From NCBI GenBank assembly GCA_042408535.1, contig JBHORA010000020.1, forward strand, positions 1 to 31,946: DNA of 31,946 nucleotides, written 5' to 3'. Below, piece by piece: positions 15,362 to 23,994 of the stretch (position 1 is its first letter; every line of letters starts with the position of its first letter). Position numbers and translations under genes: made by a program. The stretch is from BPIH01 sp042408535. Lineage in GTDB: Bacteria; Chloroflexota; Limnocylindria; Limnocylindrales; CSP1-4. The notes below the pieces were generated by a model that saw only the letters and a program-made list of their open reading frames with translations, ran no database searches and was not told where the DNA came from.

Positions 15362-16960
15362 ATGGCGACCGAGCCCTCCGAGCGGCAGCCGAGCTGGGTG
15401 GGGCAGGGGTCCACCGAGAACTCCGTCGGCCGCTCCACCGGACGCTCTCCCGGGCCACCCCCTGGCGTCGCGCCCGATCGAGGGACCGAAGGGGACGAGC
15501 CGTCCCGCAGTCCGTCGCCCCGGATGCCGCCACCCCAGACGGCGCCACCCCTCGAAGGCGTCCCCAGAGGCGCGCCCGGTGACCGCGCCGTCGATGCGAA
15601 GGGCGTCGCCCGACGAAACTTCTTCCGCGCCCTCGCTGGCGAGGTCGCCCAGACGGCAGCAGCGGTCGCGGCAGCTGCGGCCTCCCTCCAGCGGTCGTCC
15701 GCCGAAGCCGCCGCAGCGATCCTCGGCGATGCCGAAGGTCGGTCGCGCGGGGGACCCGGCTCCCGCGCGAGCCCGATCGTCGGCGCCCCTCTCGGTTTCC
15801 GCTCGGCCTTTCGCTGGGACGACGACTGCCTCGTCCTCGTCGATCAGCGAGCCCTCCCCGACGAACTCCGCGAGGTGACCGTGACGAGTGCCCTGGAGGC
15901 CGCCCAGGCGATCCGGGACATGGTCGTCCGCGGCGCCCCGGCCATTGGCCAGGTGGCAGCCATCGCCCTCGCCCTGACGGCCCGTCGGATGGCGGCCGCC
16001 CGACCCTACGCCCGTCGGGCCACGATCCGAGGCTCGGCGAACGCTCTCCGGAACGCCCGCCCGACGGCCGTCAACCTCGGCTGGGCCGTCGAACGGATGC
16101 TTCGCCGCTACGCGGCCGTCGGCGAGCTGAACGAGGATGGCGAGGCCGTCGCGGCGGCACTCTGGACCGAGGCCGAGGCGATCGTCTTCGAGGCGAACGA
16201 CGACCACGGCCGGCTCGCCGAAGCGGGTGCCGCCGCCCTCCCCGTCCCCGAAGGTCGGCCCCTCGAGATCCTCACCCACTGCAACACCGGCCCCCTCGCC
16301 TGCGGGCAGTTCGGGACTGCCCTCGGGGTCGTCGCCGTCGCCCATCACGCCGGACGGCCGGTCCACGTCTGGGTCGACGAAACACGGCCCTTGCTCCAGG
16401 GTGCGCGGCTCACGTCCTGGGAGCTCGCCTCGGCCGGGGTTCCCCACACGCTCATCGCCGACGGCGCCGCCGGTCACCTCATTGCCCGCGGTCGGGTCGA
16501 CATCGTCCTCGTCGGTGCCGATCGGATCGCGGCCAACGGCGACACGGCGAACAAGATCGGGACGTACACCCTCGCCGTTCTCGCCGCTCGCCACGGGATC
16601 CCCTTTTGGGTCTGCGCGCCCTTGAGCTCCGTCGACCCGGAGCTCTCGGACGGATCGGCGATCCCGATCGAGGAGCGCTCGGCCGCCGAAGTCCTCTTCG
16701 TTCGTGGGCAGCGGATCGCGCCGGCAGTGACCGAGGCCCACAACCCGGCCTTTGACGTCACCCCGGCCGAGCTCGTGACGGCGATTGTCACTGAGGAGGG
16801 CATCCTCCGCCCACCCTTCGGGCCGGCCATCGCCGCGGCCCTCGAGCGGCGACGTCGCCGAAGCGGGCGGGGAGCAACTGACCCGGCACTGGGAGCGCCG
16901 GCAGCGGGAGGAGCAACCCGCCCGGCTTCGGATCCCATCGGAGATCGTGTCAGATGGTGA
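15362..16960 (+). CDS. mtnA: Methylthioribose-1-phosphate isomerase with N-terminal extension
   Basis: Enzyme of the methionine salvage pathway converting methylthioribose-1-phosphate to methylthioribulose-1-phosphate. The core (from about residue 146) matches MtnA: MVVRGAPAIGQVAA, ANDDHGRLAEAG, LTHCNTG with catalytic C307, and GADRIAANGDTANKIGTY with catalytic D387. The spacing of 80 between Cys and Asp equals that known for B. subtilis MtnA (160 and 240), showing about 147 extra N-terminal residues. That extension has a Pro/Arg/Ser-rich part (1-75) and an Ala-rich helix beginning ARRNFFRALAGEVAQTAAAV (R84-R85), somewhat like a twin-arginine motif. The only in-frame ATG between the start and the core is at 15524, still upstream of that helix, so the extension is not easily explained by a wrong start. 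ATG 15362 follows the apt stop by 4 nt. A basic, Gly/Ala-rich tail follows the core. Confidence 0.9.
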   Translation: MATEPSERQPSWVGQGSTENSVGRSTGRSPGPPPGVAPDRGTEGDEPSRSPSPRMPPPQTAPPLEGVPRGAPGDRAVDAKGVARRNFFRALAGEVAQTAAAVAAAAASLQRSSAEAAAAILGDAEGRSRGGPGSRASPIVGAPLGFRSAFRWDDDCLVLVDQRALPDELREVTVTSALEAAQAIRDMVVRGAPAIGQVAAIALALTARRMAAARPYARRATIRGSANALRNARPTAVNLGWAVERMLRRYAAVGELNEDGEAVAAALWTEAEAIVFEANDDHGRLAEAGAAALPVPEGRPLEILTHCNTGPLACGQFGTALGVVAVAHHAGRPVHVWVDETRPLLQGARLTSWELASAGVPHTLIADGAAGHLIARGRVDIVLVGADRIAANGDTANKIGTYTLAVLAARHGIPFWVCAPLSSVDPELSDGSAIPIEERSAAEVLFVRGQRIAPAVTEAHNPAFDVTPAELVTAIVTEEGILRPPFGPAIAAALERRRRRSGRGATDPALGAPAAGGATRPASDPIGDRVRW

Positions 16961-17817
16961 GCCTCGCCGTCTCCCGGCGGGAGCGCGGCCTCATCGTCCG
17001 CGAGACGGCCGACCGGGACCTCCTGCGGGCCTTTCTCGAACAAGACCGCCTCTTCGCCGCCTACGCCATCTGCGACCTCGACGACCGGGAGTTCCCCCGC
17101 TCCCGCTGGGGCGTCGCCTTCGAGAGGTCGTCCCCCATCGCCGTCGTCCTGGAGTACGCAGGAGCGACACCCCAGCCCGTCTTCGTCATGGGTCGCCCTG
17201 ACGGCGTGAGCGCCGTCCTCGAGTCCCTCATCCGGCCCCGTGCCGCCTTCGTCTCGGTCCGGACCGAGCTCCTCCCGGCCATCGAAGCCTTCTATCGCGT
17301 CGATCCTGGGCCGCCGATGATTCGAATGTGGGTGGATCGGGCTCGCTTCCGGCCCTGCCCGGCCGAGGTCGAGCGCCTCGTGCCGGCTCAGGTCGGAGAG
17401 CTGAACCGCCTCTACGATCTGGGCTTCGCCTCCTGGCTCCCGGCGAGTGCCATCGCCGACGGCGTCTACTATGGCCTCCGGGTTCGCGGTCGCCTCGTCT
17501 CGGCCGCCGGAACCCACGTCGTCAGCCGGACGGCTCGTCTGGCGGTCGTCGGGAACGTCTTCACCGCCGTCGAGCACCGCGGACGCGGGTACGCCACGGC
17601 CGTGACCGGAGCCGTGACAGCCGAGCTCCTCCGCTTCTGCGACCAGGTCGTCCTGAACGTCCGAGCCGACAATCCGCCGGCCATCGCCGCCTACCGCCGA
17701 CTCGGGTACGCCGAGTACACCCGCTTCGAGGAGCGGCTCGTCCACCGCCTCGGATCGGCCCTCGCCGGCCTGACCGCGCCGCTCCGTCGCCTCCTCGTGT
17801 CCCGGGGTCCCCGCTAG
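16954..17817 (+). CDS. GNAT-family N-acetyltransferase
   Basis: A 287-residue protein whose C-terminal half is a GNAT acetyltransferase domain of the FR47-like kind: LAVVGNVFTAVEHRGRGYAT carries the acetyl-CoA pyrophosphate-binding motif (R209-G-R-G-Y-A-T215), followed by the VLNVRADNPPAIAAYRRLGY motif B typical of the family. The N-terminal 130 residues probably form a degenerate second GNAT-like domain, common in this family. The substrate is unknown. ATG at 16954 overlaps the end of mtnA by 7 bp, so it is co-translated within the apt-mtnA operon, yet nothing in the sequence ties it to methionine salvage. Confidence 0.85.
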   Translation: MVSLAVSRRERGLIVRETADRDLLRAFLEQDRLFAAYAICDLDDREFPRSRWGVAFERSSPIAVVLEYAGATPQPVFVMGRPDGVSAVLESLIRPRAAFVSVRTELLPAIEAFYRVDPGPPMIRMWVDRARFRPCPAEVERLVPAQVGELNRLYDLGFASWLPASAIADGVYYGLRVRGRLVSAAGTHVVSRTARLAVVGNVFTAVEHRGRGYATAVTGAVTAELLRFCDQVVLNVRADNPPAIAAYRRLGYAEYTRFEERLVHRLGSALAGLTAPLRRLLVSRGPR

Positions 17818-17857
17818 AGGGCCCGCCGGTCCGTTTCGCTCCCAGGAGGACTCCGTC

Positions 17858-19213
17858 GTGACCGACACGCCTCGAACCAGCGCTCCATCCCCGCTCGGCC
17901 CCGAGCCGCCGGGACCCTCGCTCGAGGCGTCCATCGGGCCAAGCGGACCCGCTGCCCCAGCCTACGACGTCACCGATCCGCATCTCGCCGACGCTGGCGT
18001 CGAGCGGATCGAGTGGGCCGAGCGGGAGATGCCGGTCCTGGCCAGGATCCGCGAACGCTTCGCCGCCGAACGGCCCCTCGCCGGCCTGCGAATCGGGGCC
18101 TGCCTCCACGTCACAACCGAGACGGCGAACCTCGTCCGGACCCTCGCCGCCGGCGGCGCCGAGGTCGCCCTCGCCGCGTCGAACCCGCTCTCCACCCAGG
18201 ACGACGTCGCCGCCGCCCTCGTCGCCCGCTATGGGATCCCGACCTTCGCCCGGCGGGGGGAGGACCGGGCGACCTACTACGGCCACCTTGCTGCCGTCGC
18301 CGACCGACGCCACCAGATCACAATGGACGACGGCTGCGACCTCGTGTCCCTCCTCCACAGCGAGCGACCCGAGCAGCTCGCCGAGGTCCTCGCCGGGACC
18401 GAGGAGACGACGACTGGTGTCATTCGACTCCGGGCCATGGCCACCGACGGAGCCCTCCGCTATCCGGTCATCGCCGTCAACGAGGCGCTGACGAAGCACC
18501 TCTTCGACAACCGGTACGGGACCGGCCAGAGCACCGTCGACGGCATCCTCCGGGCGACGAACATCCTCCTCGCCGGCCGGAACGTCGTCGTCGCCGGGTA
18601 CGGCTGGGTGGGGCGGGGGATCGCGGCCCGAATGGCCGGCATGGGGGCGCACGTCGCCATCGTCGAGGTCGATCCCGTGCGAGCCCTCGAAGCCCTCATG
18701 GACGGCTACCGGGTCATGACCCACAGCGACGCTGCCGCCTGGGGCGAACTCTTCGTGACGGCGACGGGCAACCGGAACGTCTTCCGGCGCGAGCACTTCG
18801 AGCGGATGCGGGACGGGGCGATCTTGGCCAACGCCGGCCACTTCGATGTCGAGCTCGACCTAACCGCCCTGCGGGCCATGGCCGAAGGGCACGTCCGGCG
18901 GGTTCGGCCGGGCGTGGAGGGCTTCGAGATCGGCGGCAAGGAGATCTTCCTCGTCGCCGAGGGCCGGCTCGTCAACCTGAGCGCTGCCGAGGGGCATCCG
19001 GCGGCGGTCATGGACATGAGCTTCGCCAACCAGGCGCTCGCGGTCGAGTACCTCGCCCGCCACGCCCGGGAGCTCGAGCCGCAGGTCTACACTGTCCCGG
19101 AAGCGATCGATCGAGAGGTCGCCCGGCTCAAGCTCGAGGCCCTCGGGATCGTCCTCGAGCCGCTCACCGAGGAGCAGCGCCACTATCTCGCCGACTGGCG
19201 CCAGGGAACCTGA
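17858..19213 (+). CDS. ahcY: Adenosylhomocysteinase
   Basis: NAD-dependent enzyme that splits S-adenosylhomocysteine into adenosine and homocysteine, 451 residues. Visible marks: the substrate-binding CLHVTTETANL (H84), ASNPLSTQDDVAAAL, NEALTKHLFDNRYGTGQST with K213 and D217, the NAD motif GYGWVGRG (247-254), and HPAAVMDMSFANQAL. The tail ends in DWRQGT rather than the KPDHYRY ending of eukaryotic-type enzymes, and a segment present in those forms is absent; this matches the shorter archaeal/thermophile-type subfamily, some members of which prefer S-inosylhomocysteine, so substrate is slightly open. About 40 low-complexity residues precede the fold. GTG at 17858 has AGGAGG 8 nt upstream. Confidence 0.94.
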   Translation: MTDTPRTSAPSPLGPEPPGPSLEASIGPSGPAAPAYDVTDPHLADAGVERIEWAEREMPVLARIRERFAAERPLAGLRIGACLHVTTETANLVRTLAAGGAEVALAASNPLSTQDDVAAALVARYGIPTFARRGEDRATYYGHLAAVADRRHQITMDDGCDLVSLLHSERPEQLAEVLAGTEETTTGVIRLRAMATDGALRYPVIAVNEALTKHLFDNRYGTGQSTVDGILRATNILLAGRNVVVAGYGWVGRGIAARMAGMGAHVAIVEVDPVRALEALMDGYRVMTHSDAAAWGELFVTATGNRNVFRREHFERMRDGAILANAGHFDVELDLTALRAMAEGHVRRVRPGVEGFEIGGKEIFLVAEGRLVNLSAAEGHPAAVMDMSFANQALAVEYLARHARELEPQVYTVPEAIDREVARLKLEALGIVLEPLTEEQRHYLADWRQGT

Positions 19214-19633
19214 CGAACGAGAGCAGGGCGGAGTGCCGGCCGGTCCCGGTCCCGACGTCGCGGCAGCCTCACCGCCCCGGTCGGGCAAGGCCGTCCCAGC
19301 CCTCGGGGCCGGTCAGGCCCTGGGTCGGCTCGGGGGCGTGACTCCCACGCACATCCTCGAGGCCGTCCCAGCCCTCGGGGCCGGTCAGCCTGTTGATTCC
19401 GGGACTGGGACGCGCAGATCCGGCAGGTCCGAGGGGGAGGAAAGCGACGGCCGTCGGTGGTGTGCCCGGCGGAGCGCTCCGAGCCCTGTCCGGGGCTGGC
19501 CGAAGACGAAGATGTGCGCCCCCCTCCGCCGCCGTCGGAAACGTGCGCCCGAGTCGCAGAACCGACGGGGGCGGCTCAGGGCGGGCTGCCGTGGAGCGTG
19601 CCAGGTTCATTGAGCAACGACACCAGGGGCCGA
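19214..19633. other. Non-coding gap before metK
   Basis: No gene is supported in this 420-bp stretch. It contains a 29-bp direct repeat (19288-19316 and 19360-19388) and otherwise GC-rich sequence with no recognisable motif. No tRNA and no standard SAM-I leader was recognised. Confidence 0.5.
19288..19388. repeat. 29-bp direct repeat with 72-bp offset
   Basis: An exact 29-bp sequence with core CGTCCCAGCCCTCGGGGCC occurs at 19288-19316 and 19360-19388. The 43 bp between are unrelated. It lies 75 bp after the ahcY stop. The 72-bp offset equals the period of the tandem repeat at 13746, but the sequences are not alike. Confidence 0.9.
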
Positions 19634-19666
19634 ACCGATCGGCGTGATACCCTCCCGCCGATCGGT
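19634..19666 (+). promoter_or_regulatory. Extended -10 promoter inside a palindrome, before metK
   Basis: A perfect 10-bp inverted repeat ACCGATCGGC / GCCGATCGGT (19634-19643, 19657-19666) brackets TGATACCCT, which reads as an extended -10 element (TGn at 19645-19647, TACCCT at 19648-19653). The same 15-mer GCGTGATACCCTCCC recurs at 27498-27512 before the cobalamin riboswitch. The palindrome around the -10 box looks like a repressor operator; the RNA hairpin reading is also possible. No known SAM riboswitch was recognised. Confidence 0.5.
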
Positions 19667-19717
19667 GGAGCCGCCACTCGCCGGCTCGACCCGGCCGGCG
19701 GATCGGAAGGGAGCGCC

Positions 19718-20950
19718 ATGTCGAGCATCGTCGACGCCGAGCAGTACCTCTTCACCTCGGAGTCGGTGACCGAGGGTCACCCCGACAAGATGTGCGACCA
19801 GATCAGCGACGCGATCCTGGACGCCATCATCCGCGACGACCCCGACGCCCGGGTCGCCTGCGAGACGGCGACGACGACCGGCCTCGTCGTCGTCCTTGGC
19901 GAGATCACGACCTCGACCTACGTCGACTTCCAGACCGTCGTCCGCGACACCGTCCGCGAAATCGGCTATACGCGCGCCGACTACGGCTTCGACTATTTGA
20001 CCTGCGGCACCCTCGTCAGCATCAAGGAGCAGTCGCCGGACATCGCCCGAGGCGTCGACGCCGCCCTCGAGAGCCGCGAGGACGGCCAGCGCGACGACCT
20101 CTCGACCCTCGGGGCCGGCGACCAGGGAATGATGTTCGGCTTCGCCTGCCGAGAGACCCCCGAGCTCATGCCCCTGCCGATCGCCCTCGCCCACCGCCTC
20201 GCTCGGCGCCTGGCCGAGGTGCGAAAGTCCGGCCAGCTCCCGTACCTCCGTCCCGACGGCAAGACCCAGGTGACCGTCGAGTACCGACGGGGCGTGCCGG
20301 TCCGGGTCCGAACCGTCGTCGTCTCCGCTCAGCACGACCCCGACGTCCGTCCCGAGCGCCTCCGGTCCGACATCGTGGAGACTGTCATCCTCCCGATCGT
20401 CCCCCACGAGCTCCGCCCCGTCGATCCCGTCATGCACGTCAACCCGACCGGGCGCTTCGTCATCGGCGGGCCGATGGGCGACGCAGGGCTGACCGGCCGC
20501 AAGATCATGGTCGACACGTATGGCGGGATGGCTCGCCACGGCGGCGGCTGCTTCTCGGGCAAGGACCCGACGAAGGTCGATCGCTCGGGCGCCTACGCTG
20601 CCCGCTGGGTGGCGAAGAACGTCGTTGCCGCCGGCCTCGCCGATCGCTTCGAGATCGAGCTCGCTTACGGGATCGGGATCGCGCGCCCCCTCTCGGTCTC
20701 CATCGAGACCTTCGGGACTGGCAAGATTCCCGACGAGCGAATCCTCGCCCTCATCGAGCGCCACTTCGACCTCCGGCCGGGCGGCATCATCGCCGCCCTC
20801 GACCTCCGAACCCCGATCTACCGCCAGACCGCCGTCTACGGCCACTTCGGCCGGGAGGACCTGGACCTGCCCTGGGAACGGACCGACAAGGCGGCCCTCC
20901 TCGCCGCCGAGGCCGACCTGCCCGAACCGAGCCAGGCCTCCGTCGGCTGA
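19718..20950 (+). CDS. metK: S-adenosylmethionine synthase
   Basis: Cytosolic enzyme joining ATP and methionine to give S-adenosylmethionine, 410 residues, usual length (about 380-410). Motifs: FTSESVTEGHPDKMCDQISD with H21 and D23, the ATP loop GAGDQGMMFGFA (132-143), the phosphate loop GGGCFSGKDPTKVDRS (275-290) and the AYGIGIARPLSV core. C278 in the phosphate loop replaces the usual Ala of the GGGAFSGKD motif. ATG at 19718 has GGAAGGGAG a few nt upstream; the open frame extends upstream but without family similarity. It follows ahcY by 504 bp and has its own likely promoter. The stop lies in a 14-bp tandem duplication. Confidence 0.97.
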   Translation: MSSIVDAEQYLFTSESVTEGHPDKMCDQISDAILDAIIRDDPDARVACETATTTGLVVVLGEITTSTYVDFQTVVRDTVREIGYTRADYGFDYLTCGTLVSIKEQSPDIARGVDAALESREDGQRDDLSTLGAGDQGMMFGFACRETPELMPLPIALAHRLARRLAEVRKSGQLPYLRPDGKTQVTVEYRRGVPVRVRTVVVSAQHDPDVRPERLRSDIVETVILPIVPHELRPVDPVMHVNPTGRFVIGGPMGDAGLTGRKIMVDTYGGMARHGGGCFSGKDPTKVDRSGAYAARWVAKNVVAAGLADRFEIELAYGIGIARPLSVSIETFGTGKIPDERILALIERHFDLRPGGIIAALDLRTPIYRQTAVYGHFGREDLDLPWERTDKAALLAAEADLPEPSQASVG

Positions 20951-20974
20951 GGAGGAGGGGCTGAGGAGGAGGGG
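20947..20974 (+). repeat. 14-bp tandem duplication over the metK stop
   Basis: CTGAGGAGGAGGGG occurs twice in succession (20947-20960 and 20961-20974). The first copy contains the metK stop TGA (20948-20950). Confidence 0.9.
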
Positions 20975-20977
20975 CCG

Positions 20978-21011
20978 TTGACCGGCGAAGGCCGCCTGGT
21001 CTCCTTAGAAT
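20978..21011 (+). promoter_or_regulatory. Promoter of manC, probably leaderless
   Basis: TAGAAT (21006-21011) is a strong -10 box only 9 nt before the manC ATG, so the message would begin at or within a few bases of the start codon. TTGACC at 20978-20983 looks like a -35 box, but the 22-nt spacing is too long for standard use. No ribosome binding site precedes the ATG, which fits leaderless translation. Confidence 0.5.
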
Positions 21012-21020
21012 GGGCCACCG

Positions 21021-22118
21021 ATGTACGTCGTCGTCCTCGCCGGAGGCGGCGGAACGCGGCTCCACCCGCTCTCGACGCCTGCCCGTCCGAAGCCCTTCCT
21101 CCCTCTCCTCGGCCCCGAGTCGCTCTTCGAGCGGACGATCCGCCGGCTCGTCTCGGAGCCACTCGTCCTCTGTCGATCCGAGGACGTGACCGTCGTCGCT
21201 CCCGCCGAGCTCGAACCCCTCGTCCGACGCCAGGCGCCAGAGGTGGCCGTCCTCGCCGAGCCCTTCGGTCGGAACACCGCGGCGGCCATCGCCCTCGCCG
21301 TCGCCGCCATCGATCGACCCCAGGACGAGGTCATGGTCGTCGTCCCGGCCGATCACCTCATCGATGACGAGGTGCGCTTTCGAGTGGTCGTTCGGGCAGC
21401 CGCCGACCTCGCCCACGGTGCCTTCGGCCTCGCCAACCCCCTCGTCACCCTCGGCGTCGAGCCGACCCGACCGGCAACGGAGTACGGCTACCTCCTGCCC
21501 GACGTCGTCCGGGTCGAGCGGCTCGGCCCGATCGAGGCGGCGCCGCTCCGTGCCTTCGAGGAGAAGCCCCGCCCGGAGCGAGCCGCCGAGCTCGTCGAGA
21601 TGCCCGGCGTCGCCTGGAATGCCGGGATGTTCCTCTGGGAGCGGCAGGCGATCCGGGCCGCCCTCGCCACGTACGCCCCCGACATCCTGTCCGCCATCGA
21701 GCGGGCCCTGGCGGACCCCGAGCCGCCGACCCGGCAGGCCGCTCTCGCGGCCGCGTACGAGGATCTCCGCTCGACCTCGATCGACTACGCGGTCATGGAG
21801 CCCGCCGCCCAGGACGGACGGGTCGTCATGGCCAGCCTCGATGTCGGCTGGAACGACCTCGGGAGCTGGACAGCACTCCTCACAGCCCTCGGAGCGGACG
21901 GCGCCACCGGGCAGGTCGTGCCCGCGGGGGAAGCGGTAACGGCCGGGGCCGCCGACCTCGTCGTCCGGCGGCTAGCTGGACGGCTGGAGCTCCTCGCCGG
22001 ACCGATCGAGGGTATCGTTGATCCCAACGGGCCGGTCGCCGTCCTCAGAGGGGCGCGCGCACAGCACGCCGTCGTGGCGGCCGTCATCGAGCGAACGAGC
22101 CGGGAGGAGGAAGGATGA
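21021..22118 (+). CDS. manC: Mannose-1-phosphate guanylyltransferase
   Basis: Nucleotidyltransferase that makes GDP-mannose from mannose-1-phosphate and GTP, 365 residues, single-domain form without the fused isomerase. The N-terminal signature VVLAGGGGTRLHPLSTPARPK holds the nucleotide-binding loop and the Lys of the family; also seen are EPFGRNTAAAIALAVAAI, VVVPADHLI, EYGYLLP, FEEKP and WNAGMFLW, all diagnostic of ManC-type enzymes. The ATG at 21021 is the first residue of the fold, with no ribosome binding site. Its stop overlaps the next start (ATGA), so it is translationally coupled to the phosphohexomutase. Confidence 0.94.
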   Translation: MYVVVLAGGGGTRLHPLSTPARPKPFLPLLGPESLFERTIRRLVSEPLVLCRSEDVTVVAPAELEPLVRRQAPEVAVLAEPFGRNTAAAIALAVAAIDRPQDEVMVVVPADHLIDDEVRFRVVVRAAADLAHGAFGLANPLVTLGVEPTRPATEYGYLLPDVVRVERLGPIEAAPLRAFEEKPRPERAAELVEMPGVAWNAGMFLWERQAIRAALATYAPDILSAIERALADPEPPTRQAALAAAYEDLRSTSIDYAVMEPAAQDGRVVMASLDVGWNDLGSWTALLTALGADGATGQVVPAGEAVTAGAADLVVRRLAGRLELLAGPIEGIVDPNGPVAVLRGARAQHAVVAAVIERTSREEEG

Positions 22119-23596
22119 CGGTCATCGCCGAGGCACCGATCCCCGCCCGGATCGTCTTCGGGACCGACGGCTGGCGAGCCCGGATCGCCGACGACTTCAC
22201 CTTCGAGAACGTCCGCCGCTGTGCCGACGGCGTCGCCCGAGCCGTTCTCGAGGCAGGCAGTCGCGAGCGAGGCGTCGTCGTCGCCTACGACCGGCGCTTC
22301 GCCTCGGAACACTTCGCCCAGGCCGCGGCCGAGGTCCTCCTCGCCCACGACATTCCGATCTTCTTCGCCGAGCGCGCCGTCCCGACCCAGATGTCGACCT
22401 ACGAAGTCGTCGCCCGCCGGGCCGCAGCCGGGATCGTCATCACCGCCAGCCACAACCCCTGGACCGACAACGGCTTCAAGGTGAAGTCGCCTGAGGGGTC
22501 GGCGGCCGGCCCCGAGATGCTCGCCGTCATTGAAGCCGCCATTGCCGCCAACGCCGGGCGGCCGATTCCCCGACGGCCCTTCGGCGAAGGCGAGGCAGCC
22601 GGGCTCGTCGAGCGCTTCGATCCGTACCCTGGCTACGAGGCCTTCCTCCGCCGAACGCTCGACCTCGACGCGCTCCGGGCGGCCGACGTCCACGTCCTCG
22701 TCGAACCGATGTGGGGCTCCGGGGCGGGCTGGATCCCTCGCCTCCTCTCGGGGGGGCGGATCCGGGTGACCGAGATCCACCAGGAACGAAACCCCTACTT
22801 CGGCGGCGTGAACCCGGAGCCGATCCGACCCCACATCGACGAGGCCCTCGGCCTCCTCGCCCGGGGCGGCTTCGACCTCGGGCTCCTCCTCGACGGCGAC
22901 GCCGACCGGGCTGGCGCGGCCGACGAGCGAGGCGTCTTCATCCACCAGCTCCAGGTGACCGGACTGCTCGTCTACTACCTGGCCGAGCATCGAGGTCTCC
23001 GCGATCCGGTTGTCGTGAGCGTCAACAACACCTCGATGGCTGCCCGGCTTGGGGCTCGGTACGGGATCGTCGTCCACGAGACGCCGGTCGGCTTCAAGTA
23101 CATCGGCCCGAAGATGATCGAGACCGGGGCGATGATGGGCGGCGAGGAGTCCGGGGGCTTCGGCTTCGGGATGCACCTTCCCGAACGCGACGGCATCTAC
23201 GCCGACCTCCTCCTCCTCGACCTCTTCCTTCGCGAACGGGCCGCCGGTCGCTGGCCGGTCTCGCGGGTGATCGAGCACCTCCACGAGATCGCTGGGCCGT
23301 CCTTCTACCGGCGGGTCGACGTCCATGTCGAGCGGTCGGCCTACGAGGCGGTGAAGCAGCGGCTCCTCGTCGAGCTCGCCGAGCACAGCCCGACGGAGCT
23401 CGACGGGCTGCCCGTCGTTCGGATCCAGCCGTTGACGACGAAGGACGGCTACAAGTTCTTCACGCCCGATGGCTCCTGGCTCCTCGTCCGGACGAGCGGG
23501 ACGGAACCCCTCGTCCGCGTCTACACCGAGGCGTCGTCGGCCGAGCTGCGGGATGCCCTCGTCGCCGCCGGAGAGCGGCTCGTCCGGGGCGAGTGA
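22115..23596 (+). CDS. Phosphomannomutase/phosphoglucomutase
   Basis: Alpha-D-phosphohexomutase of 493 residues, interconverting hexose 6- and 1-phosphates. All four domain marks are present: FGTDGWRA near the N-terminus, the phospho-serine loop ITASHNPWTDNGFK (S112), the metal loop DGDADRAG (D260, D262, D264), the sugar-binding GGEESGGFGFG (E344, S346) and the phosphate-binding RTSGTEPLVRVYTEA at the C-terminus. Its place between manC and a mannose-6-phosphate isomerase-like cupin indicates a mannose role, but the sequence alone does not exclude glucose. ATG at 22115 overlaps manC by 4 bp, after GGGAGGAGGAAGG. Confidence 0.94.
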   Translation: MTVIAEAPIPARIVFGTDGWRARIADDFTFENVRRCADGVARAVLEAGSRERGVVVAYDRRFASEHFAQAAAEVLLAHDIPIFFAERAVPTQMSTYEVVARRAAAGIVITASHNPWTDNGFKVKSPEGSAAGPEMLAVIEAAIAANAGRPIPRRPFGEGEAAGLVERFDPYPGYEAFLRRTLDLDALRAADVHVLVEPMWGSGAGWIPRLLSGGRIRVTEIHQERNPYFGGVNPEPIRPHIDEALGLLARGGFDLGLLLDGDADRAGAADERGVFIHQLQVTGLLVYYLAEHRGLRDPVVVSVNNTSMAARLGARYGIVVHETPVGFKYIGPKMIETGAMMGGEESGGFGFGMHLPERDGIYADLLLLDLFLRERAAGRWPVSRVIEHLHEIAGPSFYRRVDVHVERSAYEAVKQRLLVELAEHSPTELDGLPVVRIQPLTTKDGYKFFTPDGSWLLVRTSGTEPLVRVYTEASSAELRDALVAAGERLVRGE

Positions 23597-23994
23597 TGGC
23601 TCGCGCGACGGCGCCGGGGTCGCCCGATCGGCCATCCGGGACGATCGTCCCGAAGCCCTGGGGGCGCGAGCTCATCTGGGCCCACACCGACCGCTACGTC
23701 GGCAAGATCCTCGTCATCGAGGCCGGCAAACGGCTTTCGCTCCAGTACCACGAGCGAAAGGACGAGTCGATCTACGTCATCTCTGGGAGGCTCCGCCTCC
23801 ATCTCGCCGACGCGACGGGGGCGCTGCGGGTCGAGGAGCTCGGGCCGGGCGAGTTTCGGCGCGTACCGACCGGCCGGATCCATCGGTACGAGGCGATCGA
23901 GCAGGTCGAGCTCTGCGAGGTCTCGACGCCCGAGCTCGACGACGTCGTCCGCCTGGAAGACGACTACGGACGCGAGGGCACGAGCGCTCCCTAG
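23596..23994 (+). CDS. Mannose-6-phosphate isomerase-like cupin
   Basis: A 132-residue single cupin domain similar to the C-terminal, type II mannose-6-phosphate isomerase: PKPWGRELIWA, YVGKILVIEAGKRLSLQYHERKDESIYVISG with the metal-binding His and Glu of cupin motif 1, and ELGPGEFRRVPTGRIHRYEA as motif 2. This is the isomerase part that is often fused to ManC; here it is a separate gene. It may supply mannose-6-phosphate to the two upstream enzymes, completing fructose-6-P to GDP-mannose. ATG at 23596 overlaps the upstream stop (TGATG). A 19-bp tandem duplication covers its stop. Confidence 0.82.
   Translation: MARATAPGSPDRPSGTIVPKPWGRELIWAHTDRYVGKILVIEAGKRLSLQYHERKDESIYVISGRLRLHLADATGALRVEELGPGEFRRVPTGRIHRYEAIEQVELCEVSTPELDDVVRLEDDYGREGTSAP

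Noticed and set aside
19560..19717. SAM or SAH riboswitch before metK
   Set aside because: The known conserved cores of the SAM-I, SAM-II and SAH classes were not recognised; the only structure is a simple palindrome and a short GC hairpin.
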